A DNA stretch of 64,000 nucleotides, from positions 1,054,001 to 1,118,000 of the forward strand of contig CAWGTV010000001.1 in the NCBI GenBank assembly GCA_963825615.1, given 5' to 3'. Below, one piece after another: positions 18,232 through 26,352 of the stretch. Source of the stretch: JAHEDT01 sp963825615. GTDB lineage: Bacteria; Desulfobacterota; Desulfuromonadia; Desulfuromonadales; BM103. Position numbers and translations under genes: made by a program. Within the stretch, counting starts at the first letter, position 1. Each line of letters starts with the position of its first letter. The notes beneath the pieces are model-generated. The model saw nothing but the letters and a program-made list of their open reading frames with translations. It was not told the origin of the DNA and did not search any database.

Positions 18232-20277
18232 TTGGCATTAACAGGCCCATCCGTCAAACTGGTCGATCCACGTGACCTGCTTGAAATGTTGCGCCAGCAC
18301 CCGCTCACCGCGCCTTTCAAGCTGATCTTCTATGCCGAGCAGCACGGCCGCAAAGGACTGCAGCAGGCAATTCGTGACATCTGTTCACCCCTCGATGGCG
18401 AGATTCAATGCCTTACCGAGTGCTACCAGGATTTTGCGCTGGGGATCTCCCAGGCCCTGATGGCCAAACAACCAGTTATCCGGGCCTGCCCGCAGGGCTT
18501 TGTCTGTTTTATAATTCCTCTGCCTGAAAACAAAGATCTGCCCGATTGCCTGATCGGCGGCGGGGTCTTTGAACGCAAAAAAGCACTCAGAGCCAACCAA
18601 GAGGGGCTTAACTTTCCTGCCGCCAAAGACACCGTCATCCAAGCCAGGCAAGCCCCCCAACTGATCAGCTTAACGGAGGCGGAATCCGTCGCCGAAAAAC
18701 TTTTCCGGGCCCTGCCGCGCATACTCGAGCAACAGGTCCATACTCTCAGTCTCTCCCGCACCACCTTGCGCCTCGAAGCCGTCCAGAAACTGGCTCGCGA
18801 TCTTGCCGACTGTGCCGACAGCGAACAGGCCGTGGCCCTCGTCAGTGAAGCCCTGGTAGTGCTGTTCAACCTGTCCAGGGTCCTGATCGTCCTGCAGCAG
18901 CCCGGGCACACGATGACGATCCATTCGACCCTCGGTCTTGACCCCGGAACCTTTCAGCTGGACCAGAATCTCTTGGCTGACTTCCTGGAGAGATCCTCCG
19001 GGCTGCCGCAAGCCTTGCCGGGAGAAGAACTGGCGGCTTTTTTCCCCGGTCTGGAAACCCAGTCGGCCTGTCTCTTCCCCCTGGTTGTCAATAACAGCCG
19101 ACTTGGTGCGGTAACGGTTCTCGACATTGAGCTGCATGGTCGCGACCAGGCGCTGATCGAGCTGCTGGTCAACCGCATGGCAACACGCCTGGAGAGTCTG
19201 AAAACTGCCGAAGGTCATCGTCAGGAAAGGCAATTTTCGGCACGCCTTGTCTCCATGATCAGCACCCTATCCCTGGTTGACAGCCGCCAGGAACTCTACC
19301 TGCAGATTCTCGAGATGTCTGCCGAGCTGCTCACAGCGACCAGCGGATCGCTGATGCTGCTTGATGAAACAGACGGCTCCCTGAAGATCGCCGCATCCAA
19401 GGGGATGATTCCGGCCCTGGCCAAAGTCATGACCGTCACCTACGGGGAGGGTATCGCCGGGAAGGTTGCCAAGAGCGGCTTTCCACTGCTGGTCAACGAT
19501 ATCGAGAGCGACAAGCGCGTGGCCTTCAGGAACCGGCCACGTTTCAAGACCAAGTCATTCGTCAGCCTCCCACTGGAAGTCGAGGACCGCCTAGTCGGCG
19601 TTCTCAACCTGGCAGACAAGAGCAACGGCGCCAACTTCACCGAAGCGGATCTCAACTTAGTGCAGACCTTCACCAAGCATGCAGTCATGATGATCGACCG
19701 TGCGGCGACCCTAGAAAAAGCCGGGCAATTCGAGCAGCTCGCCATCACAGATCCGCTGACCGGCCTTTACAACCGACGCTTCCTGGAGGATCGCCTGCGT
19801 GAAGAATTCAGCCGCAGCGAGCGCCAGCAGCAGAGCTTCTGCATCATCCTCTGCGACCTGGACAACTTCAAGATCTACAACGACATCTGCGGCCACCTGG
19901 CCGGCGACAACGCGCTGTGCAAGACAGCCAAACTGATGCGCCGTAGCGCCCGAGACATGGATATCGTGACTCGCTACGGCGGTGAGGAGTTCTGCCTGAT
20001 CCTGCCGAGTACCAGCAAGAAGGAGTCGGTGTTCGTCGCTGAGCGCATCCGTTACGCCATCGACGCCGAGAGCTTCCCGGGCGAGAGTCATCTGCCTCTC
20101 GGACGCCTGACCATCAGTCTCGGCATAGCGACCTACCCTGCGGACGGCGTGACCGCCAACGAACTGATTCATGCCGCCGACCTGGCGCTTTATCGTGCCA
20201 AGGCCCTCGGACGCAATCGCCTGGTGCTCTACGAGCCTGCGCTGGAGCACCAAGCCCAGTTGACGCACCGTAAGTAA
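18232..20277 (+). CDS. Diguanylate cyclase with PocR-like and GAF sensor domains
   Basis: Predicted to make cyclic di-GMP from two GTP. The N-terminal 110 residues resemble the PocR sensor domain (ICSPLDGEIQCLTECYQDF; CPQGFVCFIIPLPENKDL). A divergent GAF-like region lies at about 190-320 and a clearer GAF at 335-480 (TSGSLMLLDETDGSLKIAASKGM ... SFVSLPLEVEDRLVGVLNLADK is split here for length). The C-terminal cyclase has the active-site GGEEF at 583-587 and the inhibitory I-site RDMD at 574-577 with the expected five-residue spacing, so product inhibition is likely. There is no transmembrane segment. The start is TTG with a GAGGGG site. The signal sensed is unknown. Confidence 0.88.
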   Translation: MALTGPSVKLVDPRDLLEMLRQHPLTAPFKLIFYAEQHGRKGLQQAIRDICSPLDGEIQCLTECYQDFALGISQALMAKQPVIRACPQGFVCFIIPLPENKDLPDCLIGGGVFERKKALRANQEGLNFPAAKDTVIQARQAPQLISLTEAESVAEKLFRALPRILEQQVHTLSLSRTTLRLEAVQKLARDLADCADSEQAVALVSEALVVLFNLSRVLIVLQQPGHTMTIHSTLGLDPGTFQLDQNLLADFLERSSGLPQALPGEELAAFFPGLETQSACLFPLVVNNSRLGAVTVLDIELHGRDQALIELLVNRMATRLESLKTAEGHRQERQFSARLVSMISTLSLVDSRQELYLQILEMSAELLTATSGSLMLLDETDGSLKIAASKGMIPALAKVMTVTYGEGIAGKVAKSGFPLLVNDIESDKRVAFRNRPRFKTKSFVSLPLEVEDRLVGVLNLADKSNGANFTEADLNLVQTFTKHAVMMIDRAATLEKAGQFEQLAITDPLTGLYNRRFLEDRLREEFSRSERQQQSFCIILCDLDNFKIYNDICGHLAGDNALCKTAKLMRRSARDMDIVTRYGGEEFCLILPSTSKKESVFVAERIRYAIDAESFPGESHLPLGRLTISLGIATYPADGVTANELIHAADLALYRAKALGRNRLVLYEPALEHQAQLTHRK

Positions 20278-20304
20278 ACCGACGCAGGACACCGGACCTC
20301 TCCC

Positions 20305-20913
20305 ATGGCAAGACATCTTCCAGAAATTGTCCTTGCATCGGCGTCACCCCGCCGCCGCGAGCTGCTGGCCTCGGTCGGCATCAACTTCCAGGTTGTTCCG
20401 AGTACCGCGGATGAAACCCTGCTGTCAGACGAAACGCCGGAGGAGCACGTCGTGCGCCTGAGCTGCGCTAAGGCGCTGGAGGTCGCTGGCAGGCAGGCTC
20501 AGACCGGCCGTTGGTTCATCGGCAGCGACACCGTGGTGGTTCGCGACCAGGTCGTGCTCGGCAAACCGGGCGATGCTACGGCGGCCGCGACCATGCTCGC
20601 CGGCCTATCCGGGCGCGGACACCGGGTCATCACCGGCTACGCGGTCCACGATCGGGTCAGCGGCCGCACACTCCGCGCGGCCGTCATCACCAGGGTTTTT
20701 TTCAAGGATTTGACAGCCCGGGAAATCGAAGGGTACATTGCCACAGGGGAACCTTTTGACAAGGCCGGCGCCTATGCTATCCAGGGGATCGGCGCTTTCA
20801 TGGTCCCCAGCATCGAAGGCAGCTACACCAACGTGGTCGGCCTGCCACTTTGTGAAGTGATTGCTGCCCTGGAAGAGCTGGGCGCCGTGGAGCTGTTCGG
20901 ACGCCCCGCCTGA
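20305..20913 (+). CDS. maf: Maf-family nucleoside triphosphate pyrophosphatase
   Basis: Hydrolyses non-canonical or pyrimidine nucleoside triphosphates (house-cleaning role). The 202 residues show the family motifs LASASPRRRELL at 9-20, GSDTVVV, LGKPGD and KAGAYAIQGIGAFMV. The YhdE-like group acts on dTTP/UTP and YceF-like on m7GTP; the SASPRR...GAYAIQG pattern favours the YhdE-like group. The gene begins 27 bp after the cyclase and ends 6 bp before yggS, so it belongs to a tight run of genes. Confidence 0.93.
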   Translation: MARHLPEIVLASASPRRRELLASVGINFQVVPSTADETLLSDETPEEHVVRLSCAKALEVAGRQAQTGRWFIGSDTVVVRDQVVLGKPGDATAAATMLAGLSGRGHRVITGYAVHDRVSGRTLRAAVITRVFFKDLTAREIEGYIATGEPFDKAGAYAIQGIGAFMVPSIEGSYTNVVGLPLCEVIAALEELGAVELFGRPA

Positions 20914-20919
20914 AGACTT

Positions 20920-21603
20920 ATGGATATTGCCGCCAATATTGCCCGGATTCAGGGCCAAATCGACGCAACCTGCCGTAACTGCGGTCGCGACCCCGCATCA
21001 GTGCGCCTGGTCGCGGTCTCAAAAAAGAAGCCCGCAGCAGCCATAGAAGCGGCCATCGCCGCCGGCCAGATCCTGTTCGGTGAAAGCTATGTCCAAGAGT
21101 GCGTCGCGAAAATAGAAGAGGTCCGCAATCCAGCCCAATGGCACTTCATCGGCGCACTGCAGAGTAACAAAGTCAAATACCTGCGCGGCAAGGTCGCAAT
21201 GGTTCACTCAGTCGACCGCCTCTCCCTGGCCGAAGAGATTGATCGCCAGTGGGGGAAAGATGACATCAGCGTCGATATCCTGATCCAGGTCAACCTCGGC
21301 GAAGAAGCAACCAAGGCAGGGACCACTGCCGCTGACGTGATCGACCTAGTCTGCCAGGTTGCCCGCTTGGAGCATGTGCGCATCAAGGGGCTAATGGCCC
21401 TGCCGCCCTGGGCTGACGATGCCGAGGAGGTTCGGCCCTACTTCCGCCAACTGCGACAGCTCGCCTCACAGATTGCCGTCCTCGGCTTGCCCAACGTCGC
21501 GATGCAGGAACTTTCCATGGGGATGAGCCACGACTTCGAGGTCGCCATCGAAGAGGGCGCCACACTGGTCCGGATCGGCACCGCCATCTTCGGGGAACGA
21601 TAG
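20920..21603 (+). CDS. YggS-family PLP homeostasis protein
   Basis: A 227-residue single-domain PLP-binding TIM-barrel protein that buffers pyridoxal phosphate; it has no known catalytic reaction. The PLP lysine lies in VRLVAVSKKKP, followed by FGESYVQE, WHFIGALQSNKVKYL, HSVDR, and the C-terminal ELSMGMSHDFEVAIEEGATLVRIG (phosphate-binding). It is intact and nearly abuts maf. Confidence 0.94.
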   Translation: MDIAANIARIQGQIDATCRNCGRDPASVRLVAVSKKKPAAAIEAAIAAGQILFGESYVQECVAKIEEVRNPAQWHFIGALQSNKVKYLRGKVAMVHSVDRLSLAEEIDRQWGKDDISVDILIQVNLGEEATKAGTTAADVIDLVCQVARLEHVRIKGLMALPPWADDAEEVRPYFRQLRQLASQIAVLGLPNVAMQELSMGMSHDFEVAIEEGATLVRIGTAIFGER

Positions 21604-21689
21604 AGAACACTGGCTTTACAGCTTTACAACCTAACAGCCCGGTCTCCATCTCTGAGACTTTTTTCGCGCCTCGCGCCTCCGGCTTCAAA

Positions 21690-22331
21690 ATGACTATAAA
21701 CGCCTTTCTCTTCGACCTTGACGGCACCCTAGTCGATTCGATCCCCGACTTGACCAACTCTGTCAACCTGCTGCGGAAGGAATTAGCCCTGCCTGCCGTG
21801 ACCAGCGATGAGGTCCGCTCCTATGTCGGCGACGGCGTCGGCCTGCTGGTCCAGCGCGCCCTGCCGGCAAAGCTGTACAGCGCAAGCCGACAAGTCCGTT
21901 TTATGGAAATTTATGCCACGCATCTGACCGATGAGAGCCTGGTCTACCCGGGGATTATGGCTTTCCTCAAGAGGCATCGCGGCAAGCCGATGGCCATCGT
22001 GACCAACAAGCCCCAGCCGCTGGCAGAAATCATGGTTGAACGACTCGGGCTCGCGCCATTCTTTCAAAGCGTCATCGGCGCCGAACAGGCCTTGCAGAGA
22101 AAGCCGCATCCGGACATGGTCCACTACGCCTTGCAGTTGCTGCAGAGTCCGCCACAGCAGACCGTCCTGCTCGGCGATCATCATGTCGACCTGCGCGCCG
22201 CTCAAGCCGCCGGTATCAAGTCCTGCTTCTGCGCCTGGGGACTGGGGCACGACGACGGCCTCCGGGCCGATTACATCGCAGCAACCACCGCAGACCTGCC
22301 GCACCTCTTTCCCGGGGGCGCTTTGCCTTGA
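21690..22331 (+). CDS. gph: Phosphoglycolate phosphatase-like HAD hydrolase
   Basis: HAD-superfamily phosphatase of 213 residues. Motif I is FLFDLDGTLVDS with the nucleophile Asp and acid/base Asp, motif II VTNK, motif III lysine in RKPHPD, and motif IV LLGDHHVD. A helical cap domain of about 70 residues follows motif I, as in Gph, which removes phosphoglycolate formed in DNA repair. Closely related HADs hydrolyse other phosphates, so the substrate is inferred. A weak GTCTC/GAGAC hairpin with six T lies just upstream (21642-21664). Confidence 0.85.
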   Translation: MTINAFLFDLDGTLVDSIPDLTNSVNLLRKELALPAVTSDEVRSYVGDGVGLLVQRALPAKLYSASRQVRFMEIYATHLTDESLVYPGIMAFLKRHRGKPMAIVTNKPQPLAEIMVERLGLAPFFQSVIGAEQALQRKPHPDMVHYALQLLQSPPQQTVLLGDHHVDLRAAQAAGIKSCFCAWGLGHDDGLRADYIAATTADLPHLFPGGALP

Positions 22332-23659
22332 ATGAACCGAGCCTGACCCAGAAGGACGTCGCCATCTTCTTCTTTCCGCTGCTGCTCAACGTCCAGTTCA
22401 TGAGCGTGTCCCACTCGATCATCAACGCCGGACTGGCCCGCCTGGAGAATGCCGTGGTGCTTCTGGCCGGCTTTTCGGTGGCCATGGTCCTGCATCTTTT
22501 CGTTGCCTCGCCGTCCTATCAGAACCACACCATCACCATCGCCATGGTCCGCGGCCGCAAATCGATGCTCGCCATGACCCTGTTTATTCTGCTGATTGCA
22601 ACCTGGGTCTCCATTCTCCTCGCGCTACTGGCTTTCAGCCCGGTCGGCATTTTTGTCCTTGACCGCATGCTCGGCGTCACGCCGGCAGTCGCCGCCAGCG
22701 CCCGCCAGGCCCTCGGCTTGATGGTCTTTCTCCCTTTCATAACCGGCATGCGCGGACTCTGCCAGGGGCTGGTTATCCGCGCCCGGCGCACCGGCCTGGT
22801 CTCCTTTGCAACGGCCGTGCGTATTGTCATGCTCTTTGCCTATCTCTGGCTGGGCCAAATGTGGTTCACTGGGACCGCGGTCGCCGCTTTCGCCCTGCTC
22901 GGCTGCGTCGGCACCGAGACCCTGGTGATTGCCTTTTTTGCCTGGCGGGTCACACTGCCCTCGACGCAGGACGACGAACGCTCCTTTGGAGAAATCTTGC
23001 GCTACGGGCTGCCGCTGGCCTACTCATCCGGGCTACAGCAGACGGTGCCTTTGTTGATCAACGCCATCATCAGCCGGCTTCCCGACGGCACCCTGGCCCT
23101 GGCGGCCTTCGGCGTGATTCGCGGTTTTCTCTTCCTGCTGGCAGGGCCGATGCGCAACCTGCAGCAGGCTTACCTGACCCTGGTGACAGTGGCGGAGGAC
23201 AATGCTGTCCTGGTGCGCTTTCTGTTCAGGGTCAGTATCGGCATGGCCCTGATCATGCTGCTGATCGCCTGGCCACTGAACGCAACAGTGCTTGGCACCA
23301 TCATGGGGCTGGATGATCCGATGCGGCATTACATCGCCTGGCCACTGACGGCCTGCGCGTTCTTCCCTCTGCTATACGGTGCTGCCAACCTGTTGCGCGG
23401 CTGGTTCTCCGGGGCACATCTCACCGCGCGCCTGGGCCGTTCCACCGTCTACAAAGCCCTCTTGATGGTTCTATGCTGGCCGCTGGCGCTCATTCCCCAG
23501 CTCCCTATCCCGGGGGTCGCCGTCGGAATTTTTCTGCTGCTTGCTGCGGAACTCTGCGAAGCGGGCTACCTGTATCGACAGCGCAGACAGCTGCTGGCCA
23601 GTCGGGGGCTTGTGCCCCTTGGGGCGAATAGCGTAAAATCCAGGCATGACAACCCCTGA
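22328..23659 (+). CDS. Polytopic membrane protein, MATE/MOP-superfamily-like
   Basis: A 443-residue protein with about 12 hydrophobic segments and few charged loops, in two similar halves as in the MOP exporter superfamily. I cannot place it in a named family with certainty; ANKH-like or MATE-like proteins are the nearest resemblance. The start is a TTG that overlaps the gph stop by 4 bp (TTGA), with no in-frame ATG nearby, so it is probably translationally coupled. The transported substrate is unknown. Confidence 0.65.
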   Translation: MNEPSLTQKDVAIFFFPLLLNVQFMSVSHSIINAGLARLENAVVLLAGFSVAMVLHLFVASPSYQNHTITIAMVRGRKSMLAMTLFILLIATWVSILLALLAFSPVGIFVLDRMLGVTPAVAASARQALGLMVFLPFITGMRGLCQGLVIRARRTGLVSFATAVRIVMLFAYLWLGQMWFTGTAVAAFALLGCVGTETLVIAFFAWRVTLPSTQDDERSFGEILRYGLPLAYSSGLQQTVPLLINAIISRLPDGTLALAAFGVIRGFLFLLAGPMRNLQQAYLTLVTVAEDNAVLVRFLFRVSIGMALIMLLIAWPLNATVLGTIMGLDDPMRHYIAWPLTACAFFPLLYGAANLLRGWFSGAHLTARLGRSTVYKALLMVLCWPLALIPQLPIPGVAVGIFLLLAAELCEAGYLYRQRRQLLASRGLVPLGANSVKSRHDNP

Positions 23660-23861
23660 GCAGAAACATCCCTGTCCCGACTGCCGGCAATGCCAGTGGT
23701 GCTCGGACGAACGCTGTCGGCTCTGCCTGAAGAGCCCTTCCGGCTGCGCCAGGAAACTCTCCATTGCCGAGCAGATTGCTCTCTATGAGCAGCTCAACAG
23801 CGCGGGCAGGGAGACGAGGCATTGTCTTTCGACTGCAGGATTGGCCAAGGACAAGGGGTGA
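23646..23861 (+). CDS. Small cysteine-rich protein
   Basis: A 71-residue protein whose N-terminal 35 residues hold seven cysteines in short spacings (CPDCRQCQWCSDERCRLC, then GCARK). This pattern could bind zinc or an iron-sulfur cluster, but I do not recognise the family. It overlaps the end of the membrane protein gene by 14 bp, so it is probably coupled to it. The overlap and dense cysteines argue that it is real. Confidence 0.6.
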   Translation: MTTPEQKHPCPDCRQCQWCSDERCRLCLKSPSGCARKLSIAEQIALYEQLNSAGRETRHCLSTAGLAKDKG

Positions 23862-23919
23862 CACCGTGGGGCCAAAAGTGTCCGCTTCGCAAGCCCTTAG
23901 CCTCCAGGCCGGTTTTTAC

Positions 23920-23947
23920 TTGGAAAATCATGCAAAATCTTTAGAAT
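23920..23947 (+). promoter_or_regulatory. Candidate sigma-70 promoter for the GspE-like gene
   Basis: TTGGAA and TAGAAT (5 of 6 matches to the -10 consensus) with a 16-bp spacer, about 50 bp before the GTG start. Confidence 0.45.
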
Positions 23948-23996
23948 AGAGTTGTTTTACGTACCCTAAGCTGACTTCTTCCTAGGGGAAACTTCC

Positions 23997-26262
23997 GTGC
24001 AATCCGAACTGATCATCAAACTGCTCAACGGCAGCGAACGTTACGGCATTCTGAGCCGGGAATTCGACCCCGTATCCGGTCAAATTGATTTTTACTGTAC
24101 CGCTGAACAAAGCAGCAACATCATCGAACTCCAAGATATCTACTTCATCAAGTTCTTCGGTAAACCCGACCCGGCCGATAAGTTCAGTGAAGGCGAGTTT
24201 TTCAAAGAGATTACCACACACAGTGGAGAGCGCTTTCACCTGCGCATGAAAAAAAGCGGCAAAAGCTTCCACCAGGGTTTCTACGCCTATCCGGTTGACA
24301 TGGATAGTCCCTGCAAATCGATCTTTTTTACCTCGGAAGGCCTAAAAAAACTCAAACTGGACCAACCTCTCGGTGAAGTTCTGAGCCAACAGGGATTGGT
24401 GCAAAAAGCTGACATCGCCGCCGCATTGGCTGAGCAGGCAAACTTGCGGACCCGACGGGTCGGCGAAATCCTGTCCACGCAGACAGAACTTCCCAAGGAT
24501 ATCCTTGAAAAGGCAATTGACAACGCGAAACGGGGCAGCAAAAAAGCTCAGGTCCGGGTCGGAGACATCCTCGTAGACGCAGGTCTGGTTACACGCCAGC
24601 AGGTTGATGACGCCCTCAAGGGGCAGAAATCTGACAAACACAAACGCATCGGCATGATCCTTATCGAACACGGTCTGATCACCGAGGACCAGCTCCTTTC
24701 GGCTCTGGCCCACAAGTTCGGCTTAAAGACAATCGACCTGGAAGAAACCATCATATCCCCGGAGGCGCTCAATCGCGTCCCCCGCGACATAATCGAGCGC
24801 ATGCAGGTCCTGCCGATCAAGTTGAGAGGCACGACCCTGACCGTGGCAACAGCCACGCCGACCGATCCGACCATCAGTGAAAACCTGCGCTTTGCCACCA
24901 ACTGCAAGATCGAACTGGTCTGCGCCCGCGCGACCCAGATCGGCGAAAAGATTTCAGTTCTCTACGACAAGATGACTGACAGCGTCGAAGACCCTGATCG
25001 ACGAGCTGGAAGACCTTGATATCCAGGTTTACGATGAACCGGAACTCGACAAGATCACCGAGTCCGATTCCAAGGTCATCAACCTGGTCAACAAGGTCCT
25101 TCTCGATGCCAACAACAGGGGGGTTTCCGACATTCACTTCGAGCCTGGCATGGGGACCCAACCACTCAAAATCCGTTACCGCAAGGACGGCATCTGTTAT
25201 AGCGTGCACACGATCGCGGCAACCTACAAGGCTGCCGTGATCTCGCGCATCAAGATCATCGCCAAGCTCGACATCGCCGAGCACCGCCGCCCTCAGTCGG
25301 GGAAAATCCTGCTCAAACAGGCCGGTGAACGCATCGAGTACCGCGTCGAAATCACCCCGACCATCGGCGGTCAGGAAGACGCCGTCCTACGCGTACTGGC
25401 CTCCTCACGCATCATTCCCCTGGAGGAAATCGGTTTCTCCGCGCGCAACCTGGAACGCTTCAAAGACCTGTTGAAAAAGCCCTACGGGATCATTCTCTGC
25501 GTCGGCCCGACCGGCTCCGGAAAAACCACCAGCCTGCATTCGGCGCTGGCCGAGATTAATAAGCCCGGCACCAAAATCTGGACAGCGGAAGACCCGGTGG
25601 AAATCACTCAGGAAGGGCTGCGCCAGGTCCAAGTCCACCCCAAGATCGGCTTCACCTTCGAGGAAGCCTTGCGCTCTTTTTTGCGTTCCGACCCCGACGT
25701 GATCATGATTGGTGAGATGCGCGACCCGTCGACAGCCAAAATCGCCATTGGCGCATCGCTGACTGGACACCTGGTCTTCAGCACGCTGCATACCAACAAC
25801 GCCCCGGAAACGGTGGTCCGGTTGTTCGAAATGGGGATGGACCCATTCAATTTTGCCGACGCCATGCTCGGCATCCTGGCGCAGCGACTGGCACGTCGTC
25901 TGTGCAGGGGATGCAAAGAGCCCTACCACCCCTCCCGTGCCGAGTATGATGAACTCGTCGCAGCCTACGGCCCCGAACAGTTTGAGGCGGACAATCTGCC
26001 GACATTCTCCAAGGACCTGACCCTGATGAAGCCGGTCGGCTGCGTAGTCTGCGAGGGTCAGGGCTACAGCGGGCGGCTCGCCGTACATGAGCTGCTGATC
26101 AACTCCCCTGCTATCAAGCGCGCCATCAAGCAGGATTCAGGGGTCGAAGCAATCACCGCCATCGCCATGCAGCAGGGGATGAGAAACCTGCGCATGGACG
26201 GCATCCAGAAGATTTTCCTTGGCCTGACGGATCTTCATCAGATTAATCGGGTATCGGCATAA
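23997..26262 (+). CDS. Orphan GspE/PilB-type ATPase with MshEN-like c-di-GMP-binding motifs (one frameshift)
   Basis: A hexameric traffic ATPase of the T2SS/type IV pilus family. The N-terminal 115 residues form a domain I cannot name (LIIKLLNGSERYGILSREFD). Three copies of the MshEN pattern RLGxxLLxxGLLxxxxLxxxLxxQ follow at 124-147, 187-210 and 217-240; the second matches almost perfectly. The ATPase has Walker A (GPTGSGKTT), Asp box, Walker B (DVIMIGEMRD), His box (HTNNAPETVVRLFEMG) and a CX2C...CX2C zinc site. One C too many at 24992-24994 breaks the frame; joined length is about 754 residues. GTG start with AGGGG. No pilus or gsp gene adjoins it. Confidence 0.88.
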
Positions 26263-26352
26263 CGCCTATTAGGTGAATGTGGTAGCTATCAGCATGCGTC
26301 TATTCACGACCTTGACTGAGCACATCGACTGTATTGCCGAGGGGTTGTCACC

